DNA of 64,000 nt, taken from positions 62,001 through 126,000 of the forward strand of contig JABMOM010000003.1 in assembly GCA_013204105.1 (NCBI GenBank). The letters run 5' to 3'. The position numbers and the translations under genes were made by a program. The stretch is from Flavobacteriales bacterium. GTDB taxonomy: Bacteria > Bacteroidota > Bacteroidia > Flavobacteriales_G > Salibacteraceae. Under the pieces are notes generated by a model that was given only the letters and a program-made list of their open reading frames with translations, was not told the DNA's origin and did not search any database. The stretch's first letter is position 1; the number at the start of each line of letters is the position of its first letter. Shown piece by piece: positions 17,692-27,777 of this stretch.

Positions 17692-19029
17692 TTGGACCCT
17701 GGCGAACCGTCAACGAGCATCCTGCTAGACATCCTTCAACCTTGGAATTATTCCGTGGTCTTCGGAATGGTAGCGATGCTCATCCTACTCCTTCTTTCAG
17801 CCTTGATCAGCGGATCCGAAGTAGCCTTCTTCTCACTCTCTCCTCAAGACAAGCAACAGCTCGAAGAAGAACAATCCAGCAGCTCGAAACTGGTCATCGA
17901 ACTGCTCAAGCGACCCAAAACCTTGTTGGCGACGATCCTGATCGGCAACAACTTGGTGAACGTTAGCATCATCATTCTTTCGTCGCTCATCATGGAGCTG
18001 ATGTTCGATTTCGCAGGACGAGAGGTCTTAGCCTTTGTCATCCAGGTCATGGTTGTCACTTTGATCATCCTAATCGTCGGTGAGATCTCCCCAAAGGTCT
18101 ACGCATCAAAACAAGCCCTGCGATTGAGCCTTTTCATGTCGCGCCCACTGGCCGCCATGCGAAAAGTATTTTGGCCGCTTTCACAAATCTTGGTCAAAAG
18201 CACCCGACGCATTGATCAAAAGGCCCGAGAGTCCGATACAGGAGGTCTAATCACGGCAGATGAGCTGAATCGCGCCTTGGAACTCACTACTGATCACACC
18301 ACGGGGGAAGACGAGAAACGCATCCTCAGCGGCATCGTAAAGTTCGGCTCGACGGAAGTACGACAGGTGATGACACCCAGGATAGATGTGATCTCCTTCA
18401 ACGTAAACATCACCTACAAGGAACTCAACAAGAAGATCATCGAAAACGGGTACAGCCGCATTCCCATCTTCGAAGAGTCGTTCGACAACGTGCTGGGCAT
18501 CCTCTATGTAAAGGATCTCCTGAGCCACTTGAACGAAGCCGACGATTTCAATTGGCGCACCCTCCTCAGACCAGCAACGTTTGTAACGGAGAATAAGAAG
18601 TTGGACGACCTGCTGCGCGAATTTCAGGACGATAAGAACCACATGGCGGTAGTGGTGGATGAGTACGGCGGTAGTTCAGGCGTTATCTCGCTGGAAGACA
18701 TCATAGAAGAAATCGTAGGTGAGATCAGCGATGAATTTGACGAAGACGAATTGGTATACACCAAGATCGATGACCAGAACTATGTTTTTGAAGGCAAGAC
18801 GGCGCTCATCGATATGTATCGGGTGCTGGACATTGATGGGGAAGATTTTGAAAAGGTGAAAGGCGATAGCGATTCGATCGCAGGTTTCATTCTCGAACTT
18901 TCGGAGAAGATCCCGCAGAAGAACGAGCGCATTCGTTTCAAGCATTATCAATTCACCGTGGAGGCAGCCGACAAACGACGCATCAAACGCATCAAATTGA
19001 CCATTCTTCCAAACGAAGAGGGCAAATGA
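17692..19029 (+). CDS. gldE: Gliding motility-associated protein GldE, CBS/CorC-domain membrane protein
   Basis: A 445-residue membrane protein starting with TTG 15 bases after ssb. It has an N-terminal DUF21/CNNM domain with three or four hydrophobic segments (about residues 18-160; LILLLLSALISGSEVAFFSL is characteristic), a pair of CBS domains (VMTPRIDVISF, YSRIPIFEESFDNVLGILYVKDLL region, about 215-340) and a C-terminal transporter-associated CorC_HlyC domain. Its position between ssb and gldD identifies it as GldE, which supports assembly of the gliding and T9SS machinery; the CNNM fold otherwise suggests divalent cation transport. It overlaps gldD by 4 bases. Confidence 0.92.
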   Translation: MDPGEPSTSILLDILQPWNYSVVFGMVAMLILLLLSALISGSEVAFFSLSPQDKQQLEEEQSSSSKLVIELLKRPKTLLATILIGNNLVNVSIIILSSLIMELMFDFAGREVLAFVIQVMVVTLIILIVGEISPKVYASKQALRLSLFMSRPLAAMRKVFWPLSQILVKSTRRIDQKARESDTGGLITADELNRALELTTDHTTGEDEKRILSGIVKFGSTEVRQVMTPRIDVISFNVNITYKELNKKIIENGYSRIPIFEESFDNVLGILYVKDLLSHLNEADDFNWRTLLRPATFVTENKKLDDLLREFQDDKNHMAVVVDEYGGSSGVISLEDIIEEIVGEISDEFDEDELVYTKIDDQNYVFEGKTALIDMYRVLDIDGEDFEKVKGDSDSIAGFILELSEKIPQKNERIRFKHYQFTVEAADKRRIKRIKLTILPNEEGK

Positions 19030-19640
19030 AACGACTCAGCCTCCTTTCACTGATCGCAGCATTCACGTTCATCGCGTGCGAAGACGATTACACACCCAAG
19101 CCGCATGCCTATGCCCGGGTTGACCTTCCGGCTCACGAGTACATTCACGCTGGCGGAGAGCAGTGGCATTGTCCTTATTCCTTTGATTTCTCAAAGTACA
19201 GCGCGATCACGGTTGACCCGCAATTTCAGAAAAGCAATTGCTGGTACAATATCTATTACCCACGCTACAAAGCGACCCTTCACCTTACCTACACCGATCT
19301 CAACGACGATTTGGGACAGCACATCGAAGACAGCCGGAAGTTGGCGATGAAGCATATTTCAAAAGCTGCGCAAATCGACGAAACCCTGATCGAATTTTCA
19401 GACAAGAATGTCTATGGGATTGTGTATGACTTTGCTGGAGAGACGGCTTCGGACATGCAGTTTTTCCTCACCGACAGCACCGATCATTTTTTACGAGGAG
19501 CGCTCTATTTTCGGGTACGGCCAAACAAGGATAGTTTGGCACCGGTGATCACCTATATCAAGCAAGACATTTCACACTTGATCGGCTCCCTTACGTGGAG
19601 CGACGATAGGAGTGCTGATGGTACAAGTACACAACACTGA
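19026..19640 (+). CDS. gldD: Gliding motility lipoprotein GldD
   Basis: A 204-residue lipoprotein. The signal ends in the lipobox FIAC (Cys18) after MKRLSLLSLIAAFTF. The mature part has the family phrases PKPHAYARVDLP, CPYSFDFSKYS, CWYNIYYPRYKATLHLTY and DMQFFLTDSTDHFLRGALYF. GldD is required for gliding and T9SS function in Flavobacterium. The ATG overlaps the gldE stop (ATGA), which implies coupled translation. The last 50 bases overlap the 3' end of the convergent heme A synthase gene. Confidence 0.93.
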   Translation: MKRLSLLSLIAAFTFIACEDDYTPKPHAYARVDLPAHEYIHAGGEQWHCPYSFDFSKYSAITVDPQFQKSNCWYNIYYPRYKATLHLTYTDLNDDLGQHIEDSRKLAMKHISKAAQIDETLIEFSDKNVYGIVYDFAGETASDMQFFLTDSTDHFLRGALYFRVRPNKDSLAPVITYIKQDISHLIGSLTWSDDRSADGTSTQH

Positions 19641-20631
19641 GTAAGACAACCATCGCAAACACTTGATGGATCACGCCCATGTAGATGGGCACTTCCATGA
19701 GCAGTGTGGCCACGCCAAGAATAAATTGTAGGCCGATCGTCACGCTCAGAAGCATTCCTCCCAAACGCTGATCTGCACGCCATGCCTTAGCCTTTCCCCA
19801 AAGCATGAGGGCCATGATCAATACAATGGCGCCGAGGGTCCTGTGAACGAATTGCACCCCAGATCTTCCCTCAAAGAAATTCGAGATAAAAGGTTCCAGC
19901 GCAGTCGCTGCAGGAGCTATAACATCACCATCCATCAACGGCCAGGTATTGTGTATCCATCCTGCCCGAAGTCCTGCCACAAACGCTCCCCATACGATCT
20001 GTACAAATACCGCCAAACCGACCCAAAAAACGAAGCTTCGACCGGCCGTTACTTCGGCTGTTTGTTGTCCATAGTGCCGATAACGCAGCGCTACCCAGAA
20101 GATATAACTGCAGGCGATGAAGGCGGTCGACAAGTGAGCTGCAAGGCGGTACTGACTCACCCTCGGCACATCCACCAGTCCGCTCTTTACCATAAACCAC
20201 CCAAGAAAGGCTTGGAATGCGCCAAGCCCCAAGATGATGAGGAAATGCTTCAGCATGTCTTTTGGAATCCACTTTTTCCATAGAAAAATGGCAAACGGAA
20301 TGAGGAAGACCATCCCGATCATCCGACCAAACATGCGGTGGATGTATTCCCACCAATAGATCGATTTGAAATCGTCGAGCGAGAAATGCTGGTGTACTTC
20401 TTTGAATTCAGGCGAGGCTTGGTAATGGGCGAACTCTTGCTGCCAAGCTGCTTCGGTTGAAGGTGGAAGCGAACCCGCAAAGCTCCAATGAACCATGGAG
20501 AGGCCCGAATGCGTCAGGCGGGTAATACCCCCGATTACCACCATGCCCAAAACGAGCAGGATACCGAGGTACAGCCAATAGGTTACGATTTTTTTAGGGG
20601 AGAATGATTGTGTCATTTTATACTCTAACAA
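19591..20631 (-). CDS. ctaA: Heme A synthase, CtaA/COX15 family
   Basis: A 346-residue membrane protein with about eight transmembrane segments. It carries the paired heme-ligand histidines of the family in WWEYIHRMFGRMIG, RLAAHLSTAFI, FVHRTLGAIVL and VIHQVFAMVVLLS, and the N-terminal LVVIGGITRLTHSGLSMVHW motif pattern. It oxidises the heme O methyl group to make heme A for cytochrome oxidase. The first ATG region allows starts at 20631 or 20616 (MTQSFSPKK). It is downstream of a small secreted protein gene (17-base gap). Its 3' end overlaps gldD by 50 bases on the opposite strand. Confidence 0.93.
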   Translation of the reverse strand: MLEYKMTQSFSPKKIVTYWLYLGILLVLGMVVIGGITRLTHSGLSMVHWSFAGSLPPSTEAAWQQEFAHYQASPEFKEVHQHFSLDDFKSIYWWEYIHRMFGRMIGMVFLIPFAIFLWKKWIPKDMLKHFLIILGLGAFQAFLGWFMVKSGLVDVPRVSQYRLAAHLSTAFIACSYIFWVALRYRHYGQQTAEVTAGRSFVFWVGLAVFVQIVWGAFVAGLRAGWIHNTWPLMDGDVIAPAATALEPFISNFFEGRSGVQFVHRTLGAIVLIMALMLWGKAKAWRADQRLGGMLLSVTIGLQFILGVATLLMEVPIYMGVIHQVFAMVVLLSVVYLYHQHSYRRST

Positions 20632-20648
20632 ACGAGTACAAAAATGGA

Positions 20649-20897
20649 TCAGAGAATAAAGCCAAGGGCGTCAAAAACATTCGGGAACTTGAATCCTTCG
20701 GATTCTTCCTCTGAAGTTCGCTTTTTGTTCAATTTGTTCTCTGCGAAGTCAATGACCTCTTCAGTGCTCATCGTTTGAACGGTTCCGTTCTTCGCATCGT
20801 CCACGGTGCAAAAACGATTGCTGTCAGCATTCATCCCTGAGAATCCAAGGACGATGACGAAAGAGATGGCGAGAAATTTATATATCGGTGCTCTCAT
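20649..20897 (-). CDS. Small secreted protein of unknown function, 82 residues
   Basis: An open frame upstream of ctaA. I chose the internal ATG at 20897, which begins a signal peptide (MRAPIYKFLAISFVIVLGFSG) rather than the longer frame from 20939. The mature part is short and polar with one Cys (NRFCTVDDAKNGTVQ), a helical segment (STEEVIDFAENKLNKKR) and the hydrophobic end VFDALGFIL. I do not recognise a family. It is cotranscribed with ctaA (17-base gap), which might suggest a link to respiration, but nothing in the sequence proves it. Confidence 0.65.
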   Translation of the reverse strand: MRAPIYKFLAISFVIVLGFSGMNADSNRFCTVDDAKNGTVQTMSTEEVIDFAENKLNKKRTSEEESEGFKFPNVFDALGFIL

Positions 20898-20987
20898 GAC
20901 TGTGCAAATGTAGACGTAAAAAGGAAAGAATGGTTGCATCTGTCCTTTTGTTGTGTCGTGCGCAGGTTATCTTTGCCGGCCTTATCC

Positions 20988-21827
20988 ATGGCAAACGAAG
21001 AACGCATAGACGAAGAGGCTGAAATGTCTTTCCTTGACCACCTAGAGATCCTCCGGTGGCATTTAGTCCGATCGATCAGCGCCGTGATGCTCGCGGCGAT
21101 TGGAGCCTTCATATTCAAAGGCTTCATTTTTGACGTCCTCATCTTCGGACCGAAAAGCCCTGACTTCATTACCTACCGTGCACTCTGTGCCTTTTCCAAT
21201 AAACTCAGTCAATGGATCCCAGCCCTCTTTCCTGATGGTGCCATCTGCATCGGACAGGACCTCCCCGACCTGATCAACTTGACCATGGCGGGTCAATTCT
21301 CGGCTCATATCCTGACCTCTTTGGTCGCAGGGGTAATCCTCGCCTTTCCTTTCATCCTTTGGGAGGTATGGCGCTTCATCGGTCCTGGCTTGAAAAAGCA
21401 AGAACGGAACATGGCCAGGGGCTTCATCGCTGCGGCTTCTCTCCTGTTCTTCACCGGCGTGCTGTTCGGCTACTACGTTATCTGTCCCCTTTCTATCAAC
21501 TTCTTCCTGAACTACCAGGTCAGCGAGACGGTACTGAACAGTCCGACCTTGACTACTTACATTTCCCTGATCACCAGCGTGGTGATTGCTTGTGGAGCTG
21601 TCTTTGAATTGCCAATCCTGGTGTACTTCCTCACGAAGGTTGGACTCGTCACTCCTAAAATGCTGAAAGCCTTCCGTCGTCATGCATTTGTCTCCGCATT
21701 GATCCTCTCCGCTGTGATCACTCCACCCGACGTGTTCAGTCAGATTCTCGTCTCTATACCGATTCTGATCCTGTACGAACTTAGTATCTGGATCTCACGT
21801 ATTGTTACCAAGCGGGAAGCTGCTTAA
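20988..21827 (+). CDS. tatC: Sec-independent protein translocase TatC
   Basis: A 279-residue six-span membrane protein, the receptor of the twin-arginine translocase for folded proteins. The ATG at 20988 (MANEERIDEEAEMSFLDHL) is preferred to 20934 because the family begins with this cytoplasmic helix. Landmarks are MSFLDHLEILRWHL, FILWEVWRFIGPGL followed by a charged KKQER stretch, FFTGVLFGYYVICPLS, VFELPILVYFLTKVGL and the Asp/Pro-rich VITPPDVFSQI. A larger periplasmic loop (about residues 60-95) holds two Cys, common in Bacteroidota. It is followed by the DUF5686 gene and lptB. Confidence 0.94.
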   Translation: MANEERIDEEAEMSFLDHLEILRWHLVRSISAVMLAAIGAFIFKGFIFDVLIFGPKSPDFITYRALCAFSNKLSQWIPALFPDGAICIGQDLPDLINLTMAGQFSAHILTSLVAGVILAFPFILWEVWRFIGPGLKKQERNMARGFIAAASLLFFTGVLFGYYVICPLSINFFLNYQVSETVLNSPTLTTYISLITSVVIACGAVFELPILVYFLTKVGLVTPKMLKAFRRHAFVSALILSAVITPPDVFSQILVSIPILILYELSIWISRIVTKREAA

Positions 21828-21863
21828 ACTTGTAGGCAGACCTACTACCGACCTAGCTCGCAC

Positions 21864-24344
21864 ATGGACCAAATCAGCCTAAGACGCATTGCTTCTTTCA
21901 TCATCCTGTTGATGTTGATCAGCGCCGCTGCTATGGCCCAAAAAACCATCGTTACTGGCAAGGTGCTGGACGCCGCTTCGGGTGAGCCTCTTCCTTTCGT
22001 CAACGTCTTCTTCAAGGACAGTAAGATCGGCACGGCGAGCGACATCAACGGGTATTACCGCATTGAGACCTACTACCCCACTGATTCCCTGGTTGCTTCA
22101 ATGGTGGGGTATTCGCGCATCGCTCATAAGGTGAAGGAGGACCTGGCACAGGTGGTGGACTTCAAGATGCCCGTTTCCGGCATTGCCTTGGGCGAGGTTA
22201 TGGTAGTCGGCGATCGAAAGGAAAAAGATCCAGCTCTAGAGATCATGAAACGCGTCGTGCGCAACAAGAAGGCCAACAACCGTGAGAAGTTGGACGCCTA
22301 CGAGTATTCGGTATACAATAAGATCGAATTCGATATGAATAACATCGGCGAAGATTTCAAAAATCGTCGTGTGATGCGCCCCTTCGAGTTCATATTTGAA
22401 AACATAGATTCCACCTCTGAGGAAAAGCCCTTTCTACCGATCTTCCTCACCGAATCGAAATCCCACTATTTCTACACACGTACCCCCAAGAACAGCAAAG
22501 AGCTCATCGAGGCGACAAAAGTGGCGGGCATAAAGAACGAAAGCGTAAGTCAGTTTTTGGGAGACATGTACCAGAACACTAATATTTATGACAACTACAT
22601 CGGAGCTTTCGGAAAAAGCTTTGTAAGCCCCATTGCGGACCTCGGCAATTTGAGTTACAAATACTTTCTGCTGGACAGCGCAGTCCTTGACAACCGCTAC
22701 AAGTGCTATAAGATCGCCTTCCTTCCGCGTAGGAAAGGTGAGATGGTTTTTGAGGGAGAGATGTGGGTACACGATACCACCTTCGCGGTAAAGCAGATCG
22801 AAGCGACCATCCGCAAGGATGCCAACATCAACTGGATCAATGGCTTCAAAGTTTACCATGAGTATAACCAAGTGGCACCAGAAGTATGGATGCTCACCAA
22901 AGAAAACGTGGTTGTGGATTTCAATGTCAGCGAAAAAGCGGTAGGATTCTACGGAAGAAAGACCACTATTTACGATGACTTCACCATCAATGAACCCAAA
23001 GACGAAGCCTTCTTTCAGGCCTTCAGCAACATTGAAGTAGCTGAAGACGCCAACGAAAAATCAAGCGGCTATTGGGAAGAACAGCGCCCAGAAGAATTGA
23101 GTGCGACAGAATCACAGATCTACCAAATGGTGGATACGATTCAACACATTCCTGCCTTCCGCACCTATGTGGACATCATCACCCTTTTCGTGACAGGCTA
23201 CAAAGAATTTAAATATGTGGACCTCGGCCCGTACTTCACGTTTGTCAGCTACAATCAAATCGAAGGATTGCGCCTTCGGGTCGGAGGCAAGACCAATGCT
23301 GACTTCAGTACCCGGCTCGAATTCTCTGGCTACATCGCCTATGGCCTAAAGGATCAACTCATCAAATACTCAGGTGGCAACAGGATTTTCCTGTCCAAAA
23401 AACCGCGGCAAATCCTCAGCCTCTCGCACCGACGTGATTTGGAGCAATTGGGAGTCAGCGCCAATGCTTGGCAGACCGACAACATTTTATCCTCCGTTTT
23501 TCGACGTACTCCGAACAACCAGCTCAATGCATTTGAAGAATACAAAATCGGCTACGACATTGAATTCTTGCCCGGTTGGAGTGCGGCCATTGGCTTCAAC
23601 CGCAGAGACATTTGGTCGGTGGGCTCGATCCCTTTCCAACAAGAGGCATCGGATGGGACATTGCGCAACATCAACCGCCTCAGTACTTCCGAGGTGCGCG
23701 TTTCTACACGTGTCGCTCTCGGTGAAAAATTCCTGAACGGAGAACTGGACAGAGTCAGCCTCGGAACCAAGAATCCGATCATACGTGCTGAAGCGGCCTT
23801 TGGCATCAAAGGTTTTTTGAGCGGGGAATACGAATACCAACGGGTATCTATCAACCTGCAAGACCGCATTGAATTCAATCCGATCGGGATGAGCGACATC
23901 ACCCTTGAAGTGGGAAAAATATGGGGCAGGCTGCCCTTTCCCTTGCTTCAGCTCTACAGTGGAAATGAGACCTATTTCTACGATGCTTACGCCTACAATC
24001 TCATGAATTTCTATGAATTCGTGGGTGACCAATGGGCTTCGGTGTTTTGGGTGCATCATTTCAACGGACTCCTTTTCAACAAACTGCCGCTCTTCAGAAA
24101 ATTGAAGTGGCGCGAAGTGGCCTCCATGCGCGCGGCAATCGGAGACTTATCTGACAAACACTCCAGTGAAATGGTCTTTCCTCAAGACTTATTCAACCTA
24201 GACAAGCCCTATGTAGAGGTTGGCGCTGGTATAGAGAACATTTTAAAGATCTTTAGGGTTGACGCATTGTGGAGATTGACATATTTGAACAATCCTGACG
24301 TTGTACCTTTCGGCATCAGAACAACTTTCCAAATCGACTTCTAA
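21864..24344 (+). CDS. DUF5686 outer-membrane protein with carboxypeptidase-like regulatory domain
   Basis: An 826-residue envelope protein. A signal peptide (cleavage after AMAQ, about residue 26) precedes a carboxypeptidase D regulatory-like beta domain ([20 protein letters not shown], residues 30-110), then a long DUF5686 region ending in alternating beta strands and a terminal Phe (FQIDF), as expected of an outer-membrane barrel. It resembles TonB-dependent receptors in its N-terminal domain but lacks a plug domain. Function is unknown in the family. The stop codon at 24342-24344 is directly followed by the ATG of lptB, so the genes are cotranscribed and may both serve the cell envelope. 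Confidence 0.88.
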   Translation: MDQISLRRIASFIILLMLISAAAMAQKTIVTGKVLDAASGEPLPFVNVFFKDSKIGTASDINGYYRIETYYPTDSLVASMVGYSRIAHKVKEDLAQVVDFKMPVSGIALGEVMVVGDRKEKDPALEIMKRVVRNKKANNREKLDAYEYSVYNKIEFDMNNIGEDFKNRRVMRPFEFIFENIDSTSEEKPFLPIFLTESKSHYFYTRTPKNSKELIEATKVAGIKNESVSQFLGDMYQNTNIYDNYIGAFGKSFVSPIADLGNLSYKYFLLDSAVLDNRYKCYKIAFLPRRKGEMVFEGEMWVHDTTFAVKQIEATIRKDANINWINGFKVYHEYNQVAPEVWMLTKENVVVDFNVSEKAVGFYGRKTTIYDDFTINEPKDEAFFQAFSNIEVAEDANEKSSGYWEEQRPEELSATESQIYQMVDTIQHIPAFRTYVDIITLFVTGYKEFKYVDLGPYFTFVSYNQIEGLRLRVGGKTNADFSTRLEFSGYIAYGLKDQLIKYSGGNRIFLSKKPRQILSLSHRRDLEQLGVSANAWQTDNILSSVFRRTPNNQLNAFEEYKIGYDIEFLPGWSAAIGFNRRDIWSVGSIPFQQEASDGTLRNINRLSTSEVRVSTRVALGEKFLNGELDRVSLGTKNPIIRAEAAFGIKGFLSGEYEYQRVSINLQDRIEFNPIGMSDITLEVGKIWGRLPFPLLQLYSGNETYFYDAYAYNLMNFYEFVGDQWASVFWVHHFNGLLFNKLPLFRKLKWREVASMRAAIGDLSDKHSSEMVFPQDLFNLDKPYVEVGAGIENILKIFRVDALWRLTYLNNPDVVPFGIRTTFQIDF

Positions 24345-25445
24345 ATGAAGCTAAGGGCAGAGCATCTCGTCAAAAAATACAAAAGCCGCACGGTGGTAAA
24401 CGACGTGTCGGTAGAAGTGGAACAGGGCGAGATCGTAGGACTCCTCGGGCCGAACGGCGCGGGCAAGACCACCTCTTTTTACATGATTGTAGGCTTGATC
24501 AAGCCAAACGAAGGGCGGATCTTCCAAGACGAGACGGACATCACCAGTCTTCCGATGTACTTGCGCTCAAAAAGCGGCATTGGATATCTCCCACAGGAGG
24601 CATCGGTTTTTAGAAAACTGAGCGTTGAAGACAACATCAAGGCCGTACTAGAGATGCGCGACGACCTGAACAAGGCGCAACAAAATGAAAAACTCGAAGG
24701 CCTGCTCAATGAGTTTGGCCTGCAACTCGTCCGGAAGAATCGCGGCGACCTGTTGTCCGGTGGCGAACGCCGCAGGACAGAAATTGCCCGCGCACTCGCT
24801 TCCGATCCGAAATTCATCTTACTAGACGAACCCTTCGCCGGAGTAGACCCGATTGCCGTGGAAGACATCCAGTCAATCGTTGCCACGCTCAAAGACAAAA
24901 ACATCGGCATCCTCATCACGGACCACAACGTGCAAGAGACCCTCTCGATTACCGATCGAGCCTACCTTTTGTTTGAGGGGAGTATCCTCAAGGCAGGAAC
25001 AGCAGAGGAATTAGCAAGCGACCCCGAGGTGAGAAAGGTATACCTGGGACAGAATTTCGAATTGAAGAAAACGAAGAACAACAACTCATCGCAAGGATTT
25101 TTAGAGTCTTTATCCGTCGTTGAGTTGAGTTTCTTCAGCCACTACCAGCGAGAACGCATGACCCCGGCAACGAAGGGAATGCTGGATGCACTGTTGGAGA
25201 AAAACCACCTGACCCAGGAATTCCTCAAAGGAGTGCACGAAGACGAAAAGGATAAGGTGGTGAAGCAAGAAGGCCACTGCCCTCGTTGCGGAACAGAAAA
25301 ATTGCTAGTTACCAAGGAAACCAAGGTGAGCACTAATAAGATGGAAGGATTGTCTGGACTATCCGGATCGGAAACGATGGTCGAGAAAGTGAGTTGCAAT
25401 GTCTGCGGGCTCGTCCTTTCCGACCCTAATTATCAAACGCTTTAA
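24345..25445 (+). CDS. lptB: LPS export ATP-binding protein LptB with C-terminal zinc-ribbon extension
   Basis: Residues 1-246 are a complete LptB: Walker A (GPNGAGKTT), the Q-loop in [15 protein letters not shown], signature [15 protein letters not shown], Walker B ([13 protein letters not shown]) and the H-loop (LITDHNV). LptB drives extraction of lipopolysaccharide from the inner membrane with LptF/G. The usual LptB ends near residue 245; this protein continues for 120 more, with a helical segment and a zinc ribbon formed by Cys312-x2-Cys315 (HCPRCG) and Cys351-x2-Cys354 (CNVCG). The extension is in frame with no sign of a frameshift. The LptB call is firm; the role of the extension is unknown. 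Confidence 0.92.
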   Translation: MKLRAEHLVKKYKSRTVVNDVSVEVEQGEIVGLLGPNGAGKTTSFYMIVGLIKPNEGRIFQDETDITSLPMYLRSKSGIGYLPQEASVFRKLSVEDNIKAVLEMRDDLNKAQQNEKLEGLLNEFGLQLVRKNRGDLLSGGERRRTEIARALASDPKFILLDEPFAGVDPIAVEDIQSIVATLKDKNIGILITDHNVQETLSITDRAYLLFEGSILKAGTAEELASDPEVRKVYLGQNFELKKTKNNNSSQGFLESLSVVELSFFSHYQRERMTPATKGMLDALLEKNHLTQEFLKGVHEDEKDKVVKQEGHCPRCGTEKLLVTKETKVSTNKMEGLSGLSGSETMVEKVSCNVCGLVLSDPNYQTL

Positions 25446-25448
25446 GCC

Positions 25449-25709
25449 TTAGGCAGTCTCCAGCGCGTGCAAGTGAAAGGAGTACCGCTCCATGATCACG
25501 TTGCAAAGCAGCTTCTTACACGCCTTATCCACCATAGCACTCGCGCTAGCCTCATCCGAAGCTTCTACTTCTAGTTGAATGTGCTTCCCGATACGCACAT
25601 TGGCGATCTCTTTCAGACCCAAGTTGGTCATGGTGGCGGATACCGCTTTCCCCTGTGGATCCAGGAGGTTGTCGTGCGGCATGATATCGATTTCAGCTTT
25701 GAATTTCAT
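25449..25709 (-). CDS. purS: Phosphoribosylformylglycinamidine synthase subunit PurS
   Basis: An 86-residue protein. A longer frame from 25811 exists, but the ATG at 25709 gives the normal PurS start (MKFKAEIDIMPHDNLLDPQG). The pattern LDPQGKAV, NLGLKEIANVRIGKHIQLEV and LLCNVIMERYSF matches PurS, the small subunit that joins PurL and PurQ in the fourth step of purine synthesis. Its start overlaps the 3' end of pssA by 17 bases on the same strand, so it is translated from the pssA message. PurL and PurQ are not in the window. Confidence 0.9.
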   Translation of the reverse strand: MKFKAEIDIMPHDNLLDPQGKAVSATMTNLGLKEIANVRIGKHIQLEVEASDEASASAMVDKACKKLLCNVIMERYSFHLHALETA

Positions 25710-26583
25710 CTGCTGTGCGCTTACTTTTTGAGCCCTCAAAGGTGGCATAAATGAATGAAAGGAGGAAATATCCAGCCATGAATATTGGCAGGATGAGATA
25801 ATCAATGGCACCTACACTGAATGGGATAAAACTCAGGTAAGGCAATAAGAAAATCAGGTAGGATACCGCTGCCCAGATCAAGATGCCGTAGCTCCACTTG
25901 TTCTTCTGCCATCCCAATCCCTTGAATTTTAAGGACAGCGTAGGGATACTCGAAACCATCATGATGGCCAGAAAGACCGCAAGGATCTGATACGTAAGCG
26001 TGTTAAACATCAACTTTACCAATCCTATATCCGAAGCATCCCAGCGCCGCTCACCACCCAATAGATCTACAAAGGTTGGCGTGAGTGGGTTGTAGAAATT
26101 CAGGTGGTAGTTCATCTCTAGGACCAACGGAATACTGACCACCACCATCGTCATGGCAGGTGTTGCCAAGCCCTGAAAATGCGAGGCGTGGTTTTCCAAT
26201 AAATTGAATTTGCCCAGTCGATACGCAGAAGCCATCGGAATGAGTCCAGCCACCGAGGCGTTGAGCAGCACCGTCATCGGCCAATCACCGATTTCAACGA
26301 AGTAGTAACCCTGGGTGATGACCATCATCTGAAAGAGAATGAATCCCGGCACCACACCCGATGTTACCAAGTCGGCCAAACTATCGAGTTGCACGCCCAA
26401 TTCGCTTTGCGCTTTCAAGGCCCTTGCGATGAATCCATCAAAAAAATCAAGGACCAAGGCTACACCGACAAAGACGACCGCAGTGACCATTTGCTCCCGG
26501 GCGATGTACACCAATGCCATGAATCCACAGAAGAGATTGCCCAGGGTGAAAAGGTTCGGGATGAATCGAATAATGCTTCTCAT
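25693..26583 (-). CDS. pssA: CDP-diacylglycerol--serine O-phosphatidyltransferase
   Basis: A 296-residue membrane enzyme of the CDP-alcohol phosphotransferase family. The catalytic motif D-x2-D-G-x2-A-R-x8-G-x3-D-x3-D is complete near residues 46-71 (LDFFDGFIARAL then GVQLDSLADL). Around seven hydrophobic segments follow. It makes phosphatidylserine, the precursor of phosphatidylethanolamine. The N-terminal IRFIPNLFTLGNLFCGF is typical of PssA. It forms a two-gene unit with purS. Confidence 0.93.
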   Translation of the reverse strand: MRSIIRFIPNLFTLGNLFCGFMALVYIAREQMVTAVVFVGVALVLDFFDGFIARALKAQSELGVQLDSLADLVTSGVVPGFILFQMMVITQGYYFVEIGDWPMTVLLNASVAGLIPMASAYRLGKFNLLENHASHFQGLATPAMTMVVVSIPLVLEMNYHLNFYNPLTPTFVDLLGGERRWDASDIGLVKLMFNTLTYQILAVFLAIMMVSSIPTLSLKFKGLGWQKNKWSYGILIWAAVSYLIFLLPYLSFIPFSVGAIDYLILPIFMAGYFLLSFIYATFEGSKSKRTADEIQS

Positions 26584-26685
26584 GTGCGGCCAAAGATATC
26601 TGTTTCCTTGGGCGTGCTGCGCAATTTATGGTGAGAAGATGAGTTAGTTAGACCAACCAAACACCCGTTTATCTCGTACATTTGA

Positions 26686-27777
26686 ATGACAGCCATGAAG
26701 CATCTCACAGCGATCCTCATTCTAACCCTGGCATGGGCAGATGGCGCCTTGGCGCAGGCGCCCAAATACAGCAATGAATTCCTAAGCATTGGAGTCGGTG
26801 CGCGCGGTTTGGCAATGAGCAAAGCCCAAGTTGCCTCCGTGAACGATGTTACTTCTGCCTATTGGAATCCAGCCGGACTCATGGGCATCCAAAATGACCT
26901 TCAAGTTTCGGCCCAACACGCCGAATATTTCGCGGGTATTGCGAAGTATGATTACGCCGGTGTGGCTACCAAAATCGATAGCAGCAGTGCCCTTGCCTTT
27001 AGCTTTGTGCGCTTTGGAGTAGACGACATTCCGAATACAACAGACCTCATCGACCAAAACGGACAGGTCAATTACGACCGCATCACTTCATTTTCCGCCG
27101 CTGATTATGCCTTTCTCGTTTCCTACGCCCGCAACCTCGGCATCGAGGGTTTGACCGTGGGTGGAAATGCCAAGGTCGTTTACCGACAGATCGGCAGCAT
27201 GGCCAAAGCGTGGGGATTTGGACTGGATGTAGGGGCGCAATACAACTACAAAGGATGGCGCTTCGGAGCCATGGGTCGCGACATTACATCGACCTTCAAC
27301 TCCTGGAGTTTTAACCTGGACAGCACTACCGTGGCGGTTTTTCAAGCCACCGACAATGAAATTCCTTCCAACGGACTGGAGATCACTTTGCCAAAACTGG
27401 TCTTAGGCGCTGCGAGAGAGTTCACCATTAAAGACCGCGTTGGCATTCTTGCCGAGGTGAATGTTGACATCACCACCGACGGAAAACGCAACGTACTGAT
27501 CAGCGGCGACCCCTTGAGCATTGACCCAAACCTGGGTGTGGAAATCGACTACATGGACATCGTCTATTTCCGAGCCGGTATTGGCAACTTCCAGCGCATC
27601 AAAGCTGAAGTAGGAAATTACTACGAGTACTCCTTCCAGCCCAACATCGGCATCGGCGTTCAGTTGAAAGAAACCGTGAGCATCGACTATGCCTTAACGG
27701 ACATCGGCGACCAAAGTGTAGCCTTGTATTCCAATGTCTTCAGTCTTCGCATCGCGATCAATAAAAAGTCTGGATGA
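26686..27777 (+). CDS. PorV/PorQ family outer-membrane protein
   Basis: A 363-residue outer-membrane beta-barrel protein. The signal peptide ends about residue 23 (GALAQAPKYSNEFL). The motif FLSIGVGARGLAMSKAQVA followed by SAYWNPAGLMGI is the hallmark of the PorV/PorQ family, FadL-like barrels of the type IX secretion system. PorV shuttles cargo from the translocon to the PorU sortase. This gene overlaps the following C25 peptidase by 4 bases, which supports a shuttle-sortase pair. It may be the main PorV or a dedicated paralogue; sequence alone cannot decide. Confidence 0.85.
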   Translation: MTAMKHLTAILILTLAWADGALAQAPKYSNEFLSIGVGARGLAMSKAQVASVNDVTSAYWNPAGLMGIQNDLQVSAQHAEYFAGIAKYDYAGVATKIDSSSALAFSFVRFGVDDIPNTTDLIDQNGQVNYDRITSFSAADYAFLVSYARNLGIEGLTVGGNAKVVYRQIGSMAKAWGFGLDVGAQYNYKGWRFGAMGRDITSTFNSWSFNLDSTTVAVFQATDNEIPSNGLEITLPKLVLGAAREFTIKDRVGILAEVNVDITTDGKRNVLISGDPLSIDPNLGVEIDYMDIVYFRAGIGNFQRIKAEVGNYYEYSFQPNIGIGVQLKETVSIDYALTDIGDQSVALYSNVFSLRIAINKKSG

